Of a stretch of 64,000 nt of DNA, positions 43,153 to 53,304 are shown piece after piece. The notes beneath the pieces are model-generated. The model was not told where the DNA came from. It was given only the letters and a program-made list of their open reading frames with translations, and searched no databases. The stretch lies in assembly GCF_003688665.1 (NCBI RefSeq), contig NZ_REFO01000010.1, positions 310,001 through 374,000 on the forward strand. Direction: 5' to 3'. The DNA comes from Hydrogenothermus marinus (GTDB lineage Bacteria; Aquificota; Aquificia; Aquificales; Hydrogenothermaceae). The position numbers were made by a program, and so were the translations under genes. Within the stretch, counting starts at the first letter, position 1. Every line of letters starts with the position of its first letter.

Positions 43153-46100
43153 TTATAATTTTTTCTTACTTACTTTTAAAATAGGTTTAAGGCTATCTAT
43201 AATTTCTTGGTAATTAGCTTCTGCTGTTTCAACTTTATCCATTATAGCTTCAAGCTCTCTTGTAAATTCTTCTGAAGTATATTCTGGAAAATGTTTAGAA
43301 AGATATTCGTAAATTTCTATTCCAAGTTTTGTTGGATATAAGAATCTACCTTTTTCTACTGCATATCTTCTATCAAGAATAGTTTGAACTATTTTTGCAT
43401 ATGTTGAAGGTCTTCCTATCTTTCTATTTCTCATTTCTTCAACAAGTTCTCCTTGAGTATATGGATATACCTTAGGAATTTCTCTTTTTGTATATGAAAT
43501 AACATCAAAAGAATAAGCTTTTCCTTCATCCAAGTCTATTGGTAAAGGTTCTAATTTTAAATACTCAATTAAATTCCATCCATTTTTTATGATTTTTGTT
43601 AATCTTTCTTCTTCTATCTCTTTTCCAATAGGAAAAAGTTTTACAATGATGCTGATTTTCTCAACTTCTACAGGTATCATCTGAGATGCTATAAATCTTC
43701 TAAATATTAAGTCATAAACTTTAAAATGATTTTTTGTTATTTTCGAAGTTGAACCAGAAACCATTATTAAGGATTGTAGTTCTTCTGTATCTAACGCTCT
43801 TGTAGGTCTTATACATTCATGGGCTCCACCTTCACCCCATGGTCTTAATTTGACAAAATCTGCTCCAAATTTTTCTGATATATACTCTTTTGCAATACCC
43901 ATTCCTGCTGTGGAAACTCTTGTTGAATCTGTTCTATGGTATGTAATAAATCCACTTTCAAAAAGGTCTTGTGCAATATTCATAGTTTCATCTGCTGAAA
44001 GTCCTAATCTATTTGAGGATTCTCTTAAAAGCTCTCCAGTATTAAAAGGTGGAAGTGGATTTTTTTCTATTATAGATTTTTCCTTTAGCTTAATCTCTAT
44101 TTTCTCAGGAATTACTTTATTAAACTCTTTTAAATCTTCAAACTCAAATCTAAATTTACCAGCTTTAGTTTCTACATTTATTACTCCTTTTTTTTCTTTT
44201 CCTTGTTTATATCTATCTATAATCCAGCCAAGTACTGGTGTTTGAACTCTTCCTGCAGAAAGCCAGTTTTTCTTAAAAACTTTCCATAAATGTTGACTAA
44301 GTGAAAAACCTACCCATCTATCAGCTACTCTTCTAACAATCTGAGCCTTTACAAGATTTTCATCTATATTTCTTGGATTTTCTAAAGCTTCCATAAAGGC
44401 CCATTTTGTAACTTCATGAAATTCCATTCTTTTCATTTTATTTTGATAAGGTTTTAGTACTGTTCCAACATCCCAACCAATTTTTTCTCCTTCTGTATCA
44501 GGATCACTTGCTATATAAATTTCATCTATTTCAAGCCCAAGCTGTCTTAATGCTTCAACTATTGTTATCTTATCAATATCTGGTTTTCCTTTACATTTTG
44601 TGCAAAATGGTTCTGTTGTTTGTTCATTACATTTACTGCAGTATTTTATAGTGTCATATACTGGAATATAGTAATGATTTTCTTCTTTAACTCCCCATAT
44701 TCCATCTCGTGTTGTAATATCAAAAACATGGCCTTTTGATGCAGTTAGTAAAAGAAGTTTATTACCAATATTTATTTCATAAGCATCTATATCTAAAACT
44801 TTTCTTCTTATAGGTTTTCCAAAGAAGTTAGCTATTGTTCTTGCTTTATTTGGAGATTCTACAACTACAAGAGCAGTTCTTACCAGATTTTTAGTTTCTG
44901 ATTTTATTTTTCCTTCTAAAATCTCTTTTACTCTTTCTCTATCCTTATCTACTACTTCAAATATTTTATTTAGGTCTTCTTCTTTTATTAACTCAAAACC
45001 TAATCTTTCTGATAGTTCTTTTCCTTTATCATAATCTAAAACTTTAAAACTAATATCTTCAAGGAAGAAAGAAAGTCTTTTTTTAAGAGAGTTTAAAGCT
45101 TTTAAATCATCAACAAACATAAGACTTACACCTTTTGTAAGTCCACCTGCAAACATCCTTGATGTTCTTCCTGATGCTTGAATATATCCAGTAGCATCTC
45201 CTATAACTACCAAAAGCTCTCCATCTTTTTCTTTTAAAGAAATATCTTCAGAATTTTTAATTTTTTCTAAAAATTCAGGATTGCTTAAATGTATTTCAAT
45301 AAAGTTTTTTATTTCTTCAAGTTTTTCTTTTATTTTTGGATATTTATCAACAAGTTCCTCTTTTAATGTTAAATATTTTTTTAAATAAGTAAGATAAGAC
45401 ATTACCTTAGTTTTATCTTCTATAAGCCCTCTTAAAACAAGGAGCATTCCAAAAAGCTTTATAGGAGATAAAGAAAGATTAGCACTAAATTCCATTTTTG
45501 GAATTCCTAAAAAGATAGCATATCTAACTGCTTGAGGAAGATCAATCCCTCTTGCAAGAGGATTTCTATAGCTTGCTATTCCAACTACCGCCTGAATTTT
45601 ACCTTCAATAAACTTTTCTTGATTTTCTGGTGTAAAATTTTCATAAGATAGAGTAGAAATTCCTTTTTTATTTAAATAATCAACAACAACATTTACATAA
45701 TCTTTACCTAAATCTTCAGATATAAAAACAAAAACGCCATTTCCATATTTTTTTATAAATTTTACAGACTCTTCTAAATAATCTTTATCTGTATATATAA
45801 GAATATCTTCTACATTTCTAAGAGATGCTCCTGATTTCCCAACTTCAAAACCTAAAATCTCTCTAAAAAGTTTTACTCTTTTTGATTTAGGTTGAGATGT
45901 TGCAGAAGAAACAACAAGAACATTGTTTATCTCTTTTCTTCTTTTTTCAAGAATTGTTTCAAGTTTTTTTATTGTTTCAAACAACTTCTCATTAGCTTTT
46001 TCTCCAAGCTTTGCAACCTTAGATTTTAAATCTAAAAGCTTTAAAGCTATTTCTATATCTTTATCTGTAAAACCAAGAAGTTTTATAACCTTATCAACAT

Positions 46101-46707
46101 TCCTTGCACTTTTTAAAAGAGAATCTACATCGTCAACAAATACAAAATCAAAAGGTTTAGGAATATTATCAAAATTTTTATAAAGAAAATTTGTAGTTGT
46201 AATTAAAATATCAAAATTTCCAGCTTGTATTTCTTCTTTTTCTTGTTTTTTTCCTGTATATGCAATAATCTTTTTATCTGTAATTTTAGAAAGTTTTTCT
46301 ACAGTTTGCATTACAAGTAGTTTTGTTGGAACTAATATATATACTTTACCTTTTATATATGCAGATGTAATTAAACCCCAAGTAGTTTTTCCTACACCTG
46401 TTGGAGCAATCATTGTAAATGATTTTTTTAAAGCAACCCTTTTTGCCCACATTATTTGAAGAGTCCAAGGAGTAAAACCTGTTTTTTCTTTGAAAAATTT
46501 TGTAAAATCCTCTGTGAATTCTTCTAACCAGCATATATGTTTAAACTCTTTTAATTTTCCATTAAGAGCATCACATATATCTTTTTTTTCAGTATAATCT
46601 ATTTCATTTGGTAAACATTTTTCACAAGGAAGTCCTAATTTCAACCTTTCATCAGAGATTATGCCTTTACAGTTAGGACACATTCTATGAAACTCAGCTA
46701 TTTTCAT
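43153..46707 (-). CDS. rgy: Reverse gyrase
   Basis: 1184 residues joining a helicase-like half to a type IA topoisomerase. Order: N-terminal zinc finger (CPNCKG ... CEKC), Walker A APTGVGKTTWG, DEAD-like VFVDDVDS, a RecA-like second domain ending SGRTSRMFAGG, Toprim ALVVVESPNKARTIA with ASDPDTEGE, a second zinc finger (CSKC ... CTKC), and the catalytic Tyr in ITYHRTDSTRVS. It introduces positive supercoils and is practically restricted to thermophiles. The start is ATG 46707, with GGAGGAAATT upstream; the TTG at 46719 precedes that site. Length is normal and both fingers are intact. Confidence 0.97.
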   Translation of the reverse strand: MKIAEFHRMCPNCKGIISDERLKLGLPCEKCLPNEIDYTEKKDICDALNGKLKEFKHICWLEEFTEDFTKFFKEKTGFTPWTLQIMWAKRVALKKSFTMIAPTGVGKTTWGLITSAYIKGKVYILVPTKLLVMQTVEKLSKITDKKIIAYTGKKQEKEEIQAGNFDILITTTNFLYKNFDNIPKPFDFVFVDDVDSLLKSARNVDKVIKLLGFTDKDIEIALKLLDLKSKVAKLGEKANEKLFETIKKLETILEKRRKEINNVLVVSSATSQPKSKRVKLFREILGFEVGKSGASLRNVEDILIYTDKDYLEESVKFIKKYGNGVFVFISEDLGKDYVNVVVDYLNKKGISTLSYENFTPENQEKFIEGKIQAVVGIASYRNPLARGIDLPQAVRYAIFLGIPKMEFSANLSLSPIKLFGMLLVLRGLIEDKTKVMSYLTYLKKYLTLKEELVDKYPKIKEKLEEIKNFIEIHLSNPEFLEKIKNSEDISLKEKDGELLVVIGDATGYIQASGRTSRMFAGGLTKGVSLMFVDDLKALNSLKKRLSFFLEDISFKVLDYDKGKELSERLGFELIKEEDLNKIFEVVDKDRERVKEILEGKIKSETKNLVRTALVVVESPNKARTIANFFGKPIRRKVLDIDAYEINIGNKLLLLTASKGHVFDITTRDGIWGVKEENHYYIPVYDTIKYCSKCNEQTTEPFCTKCKGKPDIDKITIVEALRQLGLEIDEIYIASDPDTEGEKIGWDVGTVLKPYQNKMKRMEFHEVTKWAFMEALENPRNIDENLVKAQIVRRVADRWVGFSLSQHLWKVFKKNWLSAGRVQTPVLGWIIDRYKQGKEKKGVINVETKAGKFRFEFEDLKEFNKVIPEKIEIKLKEKSIIEKNPLPPFNTGELLRESSNRLGLSADETMNIAQDLFESGFITYHRTDSTRVSTAGMGIAKEYISEKFGADFVKLRPWGEGGAHECIRPTRALDTEELQSLIMVSGSTSKITKNHFKVYDLIFRRFIASQMIPVEVEKISIIVKLFPIGKEIEEERLTKIIKNGWNLIEYLKLEPLPIDLDEGKAYSFDVISYTKREIPKVYPYTQGELVEEMRNRKIGRPSTYAKIVQTILDRRYAVEKGRFLYPTKLGIEIYEYLSKHFPEYTSEEFTRELEAIMDKVETAEANYQEIIDSLKPILKVSKKKL

Positions 46708-46768
46708 AATTTCCTCCAATAAAATTAAAAACTTTATTTTTCTTTTTTAAAACCTTATTATTAGTATA

Positions 46769-47320
46769 ATGGATTATAAGCAAAATGTTATTAAAATTTT
46801 TGTTATAGGTTTTATTTTTATTACTTTTTTAAGCATATCTAGTTGTATTCATAAAAATAATCAAATAAAGAATTCAGAAGATATAAATAAAGAATGCCTC
46901 CAAGCTACTATTAAAGCAATAAATTTAGAGATAGAAAGATTCCAAGAATGGTTAAAAATGCCTGAAAAAAATTTATCTCAAGGAGCTTTAAGTAAGAAAG
47001 ATATTAAATATAAACTGGATAAATTAAAAGCAGACCTAATTAAGTATAAAAATATGAAAATAAAAAATTATAAATGTCCTAAAAAGAAAGAAGTAATAGG
47101 TTGGATAGAACAACCTTATAAAGAAAATATACTTTTATATACTAAAAAAATGAGTAGATCAGGACCTTTTTATCATATTTTAGGAATTCATGATAATAAT
47201 TTTATTTTTATAAAACCTAATATAAAATACAAAATGAAAATATATCTTATATATCCTAGATTTTATCCTTTCCCAAGCTATTATATCTTTATAGAAAAAT
47301 TTAAACCAATAGCTAATTAA
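46769..47320 (+). CDS. Putative lipoprotein of unknown function
   Basis: 183 residues. A signal peptide with lipobox (FLSISSC) suggests lipid attachment at about Cys27. The mature part has a helical, charged region (about 45-110) and a Tyr/Phe-rich basic C-terminus ending FIEKFKPIAN. I recognise no family. The -10-like TATAAT overlaps the ATG itself, so its promoter is unclear. The 3' end overlaps the converging gene by 4 bp. Confidence 0.6.
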   Translation: MDYKQNVIKIFVIGFIFITFLSISSCIHKNNQIKNSEDINKECLQATIKAINLEIERFQEWLKMPEKNLSQGALSKKDIKYKLDKLKADLIKYKNMKIKNYKCPKKKEVIGWIEQPYKENILLYTKKMSRSGPFYHILGIHDNNFIFIKPNIKYKMKIYLIYPRFYPFPSYYIFIEKFKPIAN

Positions 47321-48267
47321 TTATGAGGTGCTACGTGATATAGTTTTTTCCCAAGTTCTACAATCTTTTTATATTCTTTTAAAGATTTTTTCCATTTTTC
47401 AGGTATACTTTCTTCACCATTATAAGCTCCTGCAAAAGCACCTGCTATTAAAGCTATTGAATCTGTGTCTCCTCCATAATTACCATAAGAGTTTGCTGCA
47501 TTAATTATTACTGTTTCTGTTTGAGAAGGAGTTTTTAAAAATATAAATAAAGCTTGAGAAAAAGCTTCCAGGGCAAAAGAACCATTCCCAAGTTCATTAA
47601 TAGCTTCTTCATAAGATGCATCTTCTTTTAAGAGATTTTCTACTTTTTCTAAATATTTAATAGTATCTCTTTGAGAAACAAAAGTCTTTAAAAGCTCTAA
47701 AAAATAATGATATTCATCTTCAAGATAGAACTTTCCTTCTAAAATTTCTCCTATAGAAACTGCCATGGCAGAGGCAACATCTAAAACTATTTCATGTCTA
47801 TGGGTAAGCATAACAACTGCTTTTGTACCTTCTACTGCAAGAGCAGGATTTGTATAATGATACATACCTATAGGGATTGCAGGTAAAGCTCCTTCTATTG
47901 AAAAACCACCTTTTGATATATCTTTTCCTTCTTTTAAGGCTTCAATAGCTACTAAAAAATGTGGATCTGCATAATTATGAATCTCTTCCTTTTCTTCCCA
48001 TTTTATATATCTTTCTATAATATCTCTTATATCAAGCCTGCCTTTTTCAACTAATGAAGTAGCTATCATTTTTACAATCTCAAACTCACTTGAAGTTTCT
48101 CCTTCTCTTAAAAATGAAGCAGGAGAAGATGGATGAGGTTTTTCAAGATCAGAAATTTTATTACCATAATGAAGTATTACTTCATCTATAGGAAGTTCTT
48201 CTACACACATTCCCATAGAATCTCCAATTGCCGCTCCAAGTAAAGCTCCTACAAATCTGTTTTTCAA
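47317..48267 (-). CDS. ADP-ribosylglycohydrolase family protein (DraG-like)
   Basis: 316 all-helical residues. GALLGAAIGDSMGM at the N-terminus and NSYGNYGGDTDSIALIAGAFAG near the C-terminus hold the Mg2+-binding acidic residues (GDSMG and GGDTDS) of ADP-ribosylhydrolases. DraG-type enzymes remove ADP-ribose from arginine of target proteins, but other members act on free ADP-ribosyl compounds, and no nitrogenase or DraT gene is nearby. The start is TTG with GAGGT eight bases upstream. It is 12 bp behind lysS and probably co-transcribed. Confidence 0.87.
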   Translation of the reverse strand: MKNRFVGALLGAAIGDSMGMCVEELPIDEVILHYGNKISDLEKPHPSSPASFLREGETSSEFEIVKMIATSLVEKGRLDIRDIIERYIKWEEKEEIHNYADPHFLVAIEALKEGKDISKGGFSIEGALPAIPIGMYHYTNPALAVEGTKAVVMLTHRHEIVLDVASAMAVSIGEILEGKFYLEDEYHYFLELLKTFVSQRDTIKYLEKVENLLKEDASYEEAINELGNGSFALEAFSQALFIFLKTPSQTETVIINAANSYGNYGGDTDSIALIAGAFAGAYNGEESIPEKWKKSLKEYKKIVELGKKLYHVAPHN

Positions 48268-48279
48268 AACTTATACCTC

Positions 48280-50019
48280 TTAATCTTTTTCTGGTCTTAA
48301 AGTTGGGAAAAGTATAACTTCTCTTATAGAAGGCGTATCTACAAGCATCATTACAAGTCTATCTATTCCAATACCTTCCCCACCTGTTGGCGGTAGTCCA
48401 TATTCAAGAGCCATAAGAAAGTTTTCATCTACTTCCATAGCTTCTTCATCACCTTCTGCTTTCTCTTTTAATTGTTGTAAAAATCTTTTTCTTTGCTCTT
48501 CTGGATCGTTAAGCTCTGTATATGCATTTGCTATCTCTTTTTTATTTACTATAAGCTCAAATCTTTCTACTAAATCTTCATCTTCTCTATGGGTTTTCGC
48601 AAGTGGCGATAAAACTTTTGGAAAATCTATTACAAATGTTGGTTGTATTAAATCTTCTTCTATAAAATGTTCAAAAAGTTTATCAAGAAGTTTAGAATGG
48701 GTTAAACTTTCTGCTTTTGGAATATTTAATTCTTTAGCAAATTCTCTTGCTTTATCTTCATCTAAGAAAAATTCTTTATCTTTACCTGTTTTTTCTTTTA
48801 AAGCATCAAAAAATCTTAATCTTCTAAATGGCTTTTCAAAATCAAGTTCTTGTCCTTCCCAGGTAATTTTCAATGTTCCAACTGTATCAAGTAATATTTT
48901 TCTAATCAATTCTTCTGTCATCTCCATTAAATCATTATAATCAAGATAAGCTCCATAAAACTCAACCATTGTAAATTCTGGATTGTGAGTTGTATCTATA
49001 CCTTCATTTCTGAAATTTCTACCTATTTCATAAACTCTATTAAATCCACCAACAACAAGCATTTTAAGATATAACTCTGGAGCAATTCTTAAAAATAGAT
49101 CCATATCAAGGGCATTATGATGAGTAATAAATGGTTTTGCCATTGCTCCTGATGCTACTGATTGTAGAATAGGAGTTTCAACTTCCATAAATCCTTTACT
49201 ATCAAGATACTCTCTTAAACTTTTTATTGCTTTTGATCTTATTTTAAATATCTCTCGTGCTTTTTTATTTGCAATTAAATCTAAATATCTATGTCTATAT
49301 CTTTGTTCTACATCTTTTAATCCATGCCATTTTTCAGGCAAAGCTCTTAAAGATTTTGCTAAAAGAGTTGCTTCTTTAACTTCAACAGTAAGCTCTCCTG
49401 TCATTGTTCTAAAAAGTTCACCTTTTACACCAATAATATCTCCAATATCTAAAATATCCATTATTTCTTTATATTTTTCTTCACCTAAGTTATCTTTATT
49501 AAAGTAAACCTGAAGTTTTCCATCTGCATCTTGGATATGTCCAAAAGCTGCTTTTCCTTGATCTCTTAATGCTATTAATCTTCCTGCAACAGAAACTTTT
49601 TCCCTATTTGGATCAAGGTCAAACTGATTTTTTATAGCAATAACATCTTCAGCTTCTTCTACAGGAATAGCTTTATCTGCAATTAAAGTTAATTTCCCAT
49701 CTATTCTTTCTAATTTTCCTTCAAAAGCTACTTCTTGTTTTGGGGCAAATTTACCTACAGATTGAGGTATAGAAACTTGAATTTCTATAGGCTCATTTAA
49801 ATCTGCAAGTCTTATTAAGTATTTATCTTCTCTTTTTGAAACTCTTTTTATTCTTCCTTTTATTTTAAATACTTTATCTTTTGGAACAGATTTTTCATAT
49901 CTTTCTCTTATTTTATCTAAGGTTGTTGTTATTTCATACTTATAAGGATATGGATTTTTCCCTTCTTTTTTCATATTTTCAACTAACTCTTTTCTACTTT
50001 CTATAATCTCTTCAGGCAT
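48280..50019 (-). CDS. lysS: Lysyl-tRNA synthetase, class II
   Basis: 579 residues. An N-terminal OB-fold anticodon-binding domain (about 60-210) is followed by the class II catalytic core with motif 1 ([11 protein letters not shown]), motif 2 ([20 protein letters not shown]) and motif 3 ([11 protein letters not shown]). It charges tRNA-Lys. It is longer than the roughly 500 residues common in bacteria, because of extra sequence in the catalytic half (about 385-450, [13 protein letters not shown]), as I recall also for the Aquifex enzyme. GGAGGAAATAA precedes the ATG. Confidence 0.96.
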   Translation of the reverse strand: MPEEIIESRKELVENMKKEGKNPYPYKYEITTTLDKIRERYEKSVPKDKVFKIKGRIKRVSKREDKYLIRLADLNEPIEIQVSIPQSVGKFAPKQEVAFEGKLERIDGKLTLIADKAIPVEEAEDVIAIKNQFDLDPNREKVSVAGRLIALRDQGKAAFGHIQDADGKLQVYFNKDNLGEEKYKEIMDILDIGDIIGVKGELFRTMTGELTVEVKEATLLAKSLRALPEKWHGLKDVEQRYRHRYLDLIANKKAREIFKIRSKAIKSLREYLDSKGFMEVETPILQSVASGAMAKPFITHHNALDMDLFLRIAPELYLKMLVVGGFNRVYEIGRNFRNEGIDTTHNPEFTMVEFYGAYLDYNDLMEMTEELIRKILLDTVGTLKITWEGQELDFEKPFRRLRFFDALKEKTGKDKEFFLDEDKAREFAKELNIPKAESLTHSKLLDKLFEHFIEEDLIQPTFVIDFPKVLSPLAKTHREDEDLVERFELIVNKKEIANAYTELNDPEEQRKRFLQQLKEKAEGDEEAMEVDENFLMALEYGLPPTGGEGIGIDRLVMMLVDTPSIREVILFPTLRPEKD

Positions 50020-50076
50020 TTATTTCCTCCAACATTTGTTAAAATATAATTATATCAATTTTATAAGGAGTATTTT

Positions 50077-50481
50077 ATGGTTTTAAGATTAACTGCTTTT
50101 TTATTAGCTATATTATTTAGTTTAAATATATCCTTCGCTGAAGAAAAGAAAATATTAGCAGAGGTATTAGAAATAAAATTTGCTACTAAAATAGAAAATA
50201 GAGAACCTATTAATATATATGATGAATTTCCAAAAGATATTAAAAAGATTTATTGCTGGACAAAGATTAAAGCTTATCAAATACCAACATTTGTAATTCA
50301 TGAATGGTATTACAATAATAGATTAATGGCATCAGTTAAACTTCCTATCACTTATTACATATTTAGAACTTGGAGTTCAAAAAGGATACTTCCTATCTGG
50401 ACTGGAAAATGGAAAGTAATAGTAAAAGATGAAAGAGGAAATATTATTGCTGAAAAAGAGTTTTTTATAAAAGAAAAATAA
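50077..50481 (+). CDS. Exported DUF2914-family protein
   Basis: 134 residues with a signal peptide (MVLRLTAFLLAILFSLNISFA). The remainder, with YCWTKIKAYQ, IHEWYYNNRLMASVKL, FRTWSSKRILP and TGKWKVIVKDERGNIIAE, fits the DUF2914 pattern, a small beta-domain seen in exported or membrane proteins with unknown function. ATAAGGAGTATTTT precedes the ATG. Stand-alone, divergent from lysS. Confidence 0.75.
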   Translation: MVLRLTAFLLAILFSLNISFAEEKKILAEVLEIKFATKIENREPINIYDEFPKDIKKIYCWTKIKAYQIPTFVIHEWYYNNRLMASVKLPITYYIFRTWSSKRILPIWTGKWKVIVKDERGNIIAEKEFFIKEK

Positions 50482-50659
50482 ATTTCAAGCATATTATAAT
50501 TTGGTCTTTATAGATCTTTAAGATAAAAAACGTAAGTTTTTTCTTCATATTTCCAGTTTTAAACTTTAAAAAGGATATTGGAACTTTTAAAAATATCTGT
50601 TTATCCTACTACTATCAAAGTTAATAAGTTTAAGTATGAATTTATGGTTTAACTTTCAA

Positions 50660-50688
50660 TTTACAATTTAGTATAAAATTAGTATAAA
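50660..50688 (+). promoter_or_regulatory. Candidate promoter of the bc1 operon
   Basis: TTTACA (50660-50665) and TATAAA (50683-50688) are 17 bases apart, in the 271-bp gap before the Rieske gene. A near-repeat GTATAAAAT just upstream (50671 on) could offer an overlapping -10. The rest of this gap holds no other recognisable feature. Confidence 0.5.
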
Positions 50689-50752
50689 ATATAGCTTAAG
50701 TATATCTTTGATACTAATTATATTTGTTATAAAAATCTTTCGGAGAGCAATT

Positions 50753-51259
50753 ATGAGTGAAAAAAAGGTTTCCAGAAGGGATTTTCTTTTATATGCAATA
50801 GGAGGATGGGCTGCTGTTGGAGCAGGAGCTACTTTATATGCAATGTATAAAACATGGGAGCCACTTCCTGAAGTTAAAGCAGCTGGAATTGTTGAATTTG
50901 ATTTGGCTACCGTAAAACCGGGAGAAGTAAAAGTTATAGAATGGAGAAAAAAACCAGTTTTTATACTTCATAGAACGCCAGAAATGAAAGAAGACTGTAC
51001 AAAAAGAACAATAAAAACCTCTTCAGGTGAATACACAGTTGTTATTGGAATATGTACTCATCTTGGATGTATTCCGAACTGGGAGCCAGAAAATAATATA
51101 TGGCATTGTCCTTGTCATGGTGGAAAGTATAATGCTTGTGGTATAAATATATTTGGTCCTCCTCCAAAGCCTTTATATATCCCGCCATTTAAATTAGAAG
51201 GAACAAAAATCGTTCTTGGAGAAGAGGGGCCTGAATACAAACAAATGGTATCTGGATAA
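50753..51259 (+). CDS. petA: Rieske iron-sulfur subunit of cytochrome bc1 complex
   Basis: 168 residues. A twin-Arg-like leader (VSRRDFLLYAIGGWAAVGAG) forms the N-terminal membrane anchor. The [2Fe-2S] ligands are in CTHLGC and CPCHGGKYN, with GPPPKPLYIPPF closing the cluster domain. It passes electrons from quinol to the c-type subunit. The start is the ATG following CGGAGAGCAATT; an in-frame upstream ATG at 50708 would add 15 hydrophobic residues ahead of the leader and lies before the ribosome site. First of three tight genes, 12 bp before cytochrome b. Confidence 0.96.
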   Translation: MSEKKVSRRDFLLYAIGGWAAVGAGATLYAMYKTWEPLPEVKAAGIVEFDLATVKPGEVKVIEWRKKPVFILHRTPEMKEDCTKRTIKTSSGEYTVVIGICTHLGCIPNWEPENNIWHCPCHGGKYNACGINIFGPPPKPLYIPPFKLEGTKIVLGEEGPEYKQMVSG

Positions 51260-51271
51260 GGAGGAGAGTAT

Positions 51272-52447
51272 ATGAGATTTATAGACTGGCTTGATGAAAG
51301 ACTTGAAATTAGAAAATTAATAAAAGTAAGCCTTACAGACTATAAGGTGCCTAAGAATATAAACTTTCTTTGGTCTTTTGGAATGCTTCTTGTTTTAACT
51401 TTTGCAATTTTGTTTATCAGCGGCCTTTTTCTCCTAATGTATTATAAACCTGACGCAAAGCTTGCCTTTGATAGTGTAAATAAAACTATTATAATGGATG
51501 TTTCTTATGGATGGCTTTTTAGACATGTCCATGCAGTTGCCGCAAGTATTGTCTTTTTACTTATGTTTATACATATTGGGAGGGGTATTTATTATGGTTC
51601 TTATAAATCTCCAAGAGAAATAGTATGGATAACAGGTTATATTCTCTTTATATTATTTGCAGCTACTGCTTTTACAGGTTATCTATTACCTTGGGGGCAG
51701 ATGTCATATTGGGCAGCTCAAACAATAACAACCTTATTTGAGAAAATTCCTTTTATTGGTCCACAACTTGTAATATGGTTAAGAGGAGATTATGCAGTTT
51801 CAGATCCAACTCTTACAAGATTTTTTGCTTTGCATGTTACTTTACTACCGGTTCTTATAATGATAGTTATGGGTATTCATTTATATTCAGTAAGAATTGT
51901 TGGAAGTAATAATGAAGATGGAAAACCAATTGATAAGAAAAAAGAAGGAGTTCCATTTTGGCCTGTTTTTATGTCTAAGGAATTTTTTGTAATGAGTGTA
52001 TTTTTGTTATTTTTCTTTTATTTAGTATTTTTCAAATTTGATTTTGCAATGGATAGAGTTAATTTTGAACCTGCAAATCCTTTACAAACTCCAACTCATA
52101 TATATCCTGAATGGTATTTTTTAGCATTTTATGAAGTATTAAGAGGTTTTTTCTTTAGTCAGAATTTAGGTTTGATAGCTTTTGCTTTAAGTATGGTAAT
52201 GATATTATTCTTACCATGGCTTGATAAATCCCCTACGGTTAGTGGAAAAAATAGACCTTTATTCCAGATTGCATTCTGGATTTTTGTGATAGATGTTCTT
52301 GTTTTAACAATTCTAGGTAAACTTCCTCCAACAGGCCTTTATGCATGGGTTGGGTTTTTTGCAGCTTTAGTTTTTTTTGGATTTTTTATATCACTTCCAA
52401 TAATTGCAAGAATAGAAAAGAAACAGCTTGAAGGGGATAAAAAATGA
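51272..52447 (+). CDS. petB: Cytochrome b subunit of bc1 complex
   Basis: 391 residues, a full-length cytochrome b with eight membrane helices rather than split b6/subunit IV. Haem-ligating histidine pairs are in FRHVHAVAASIVFLLMFIHIG and FALHVTLLPVLIMIVMGIHL; the quinol-oxidation site PEWY is present (PEWYFLAFYEVLRG). It oxidises quinol at the membrane. AAGGAGGAGAGTAT precedes the ATG, and the stop overlaps the next start (ATGA). Confidence 0.97.
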   Translation: MRFIDWLDERLEIRKLIKVSLTDYKVPKNINFLWSFGMLLVLTFAILFISGLFLLMYYKPDAKLAFDSVNKTIIMDVSYGWLFRHVHAVAASIVFLLMFIHIGRGIYYGSYKSPREIVWITGYILFILFAATAFTGYLLPWGQMSYWAAQTITTLFEKIPFIGPQLVIWLRGDYAVSDPTLTRFFALHVTLLPVLIMIVMGIHLYSVRIVGSNNEDGKPIDKKKEGVPFWPVFMSKEFFVMSVFLLFFFYLVFFKFDFAMDRVNFEPANPLQTPTHIYPEWYFLAFYEVLRGFFFSQNLGLIAFALSMVMILFLPWLDKSPTVSGKNRPLFQIAFWIFVIDVLVLTILGKLPPTGLYAWVGFFAALVFFGFFISLPIIARIEKKQLEGDKK

Positions 52448-53283
52448 TAAAAGAATTAAAAATTTTATTTGCTATAGTAGTAATAGTACTTATTGGCTAC
52501 TATGGTATTGAAGATTTAGCTCACCATGAAATGTATGGAAACATACCTAAACCTGATTTTAATTATCTTGATCTTCAATATGATATAAAAGAAAAAGGTA
52601 ATCCTCAAAATGGGGAAAATTTATTTAAACAAAACTGTTTATCTTGTCATAGTTTAAAAGTTAAAAATCTAAAAGCTATGATGGATGAAAATACTGCTAT
52701 GCACGCTTTTAATGTAGTTCCACCAGATTTATCAAATAGAGCAAATATTGTAGAAGAACATTTTTTATTTAATTTTATAAAAAACCCTCAAAATGCTACA
52801 AAAAACCCTAAATTTGCAATGCCTCCTCAACCACAACTTACAGATAAACAGATAACAGATATAGTATCTTTTTTAAAAACAGTAGCTAAAAAAGATATTC
52901 AAGGAGAAGAAATTATAGAAGATGCATGTACTAGATGTCATAACATAAAATACCAAAAGATAGAAGCTCATACAAACCCTGAAAATCTAAAAAAATACCT
53001 TGGTAAAATACCTCCAGATCTTTCTTTGAAAGGTAAATCAAGAGATAAAGAATATTTAGTTGCTTTCATAAATAATCCTCAAACTGTTTTACCTGGCACT
53101 TCTATGCCAAGACTTGGATTAACAAAAGAATCAACAGAAAAAGTTGTTAATTACCTTGAACATATAGCAGATCCTCATAAAGAAGAAAGAAATAAAATAG
53201 GAATGTGGGTTTTAATATATATGTTAATAGGAGTAATTCTTACTTATAGCTGGAAAAAGAAAATATGGAAAAGCTTAAAGTGA
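52444..53283 (+). CDS. petC: Di-haem cytochrome c1-type subunit of bc1 complex
   Basis: 279 residues. An N-terminal membrane segment (IKELKILFAIVVIVLIGYYG) and a C-terminal one (GMWVLIYMLIGVILTYSW) enclose two cytochrome c domains, with haem sites CLSCH and CTRCH and axial-ligand regions AMPPQP and GTSMPRLGL. Two haems make it like the c1 subunits of Campylobacterota rather than mitochondrial c1. It takes electrons from the Rieske protein and passes them to a terminal oxidase. It overlaps petB by 4 bp and is followed by a terminator. Confidence 0.92.
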   Translation: MIKELKILFAIVVIVLIGYYGIEDLAHHEMYGNIPKPDFNYLDLQYDIKEKGNPQNGENLFKQNCLSCHSLKVKNLKAMMDENTAMHAFNVVPPDLSNRANIVEEHFLFNFIKNPQNATKNPKFAMPPQPQLTDKQITDIVSFLKTVAKKDIQGEEIIEDACTRCHNIKYQKIEAHTNPENLKKYLGKIPPDLSLKGKSRDKEYLVAFINNPQTVLPGTSMPRLGLTKESTEKVVNYLEHIADPHKEERNKIGMWVLIYMLIGVILTYSWKKKIWKSLK

Positions 53284-53304
53284 GGATTAATATTCCTCTT
53301 TTTT
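53282..53304 (+). terminator. Rho-independent terminator of the bc1 operon
   Basis: GAGGA (53282-53286) pairs with TCCTC (53294-53298), loop of 7, then TTTTTT. It overlaps the petC stop codon. Confidence 0.75.
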
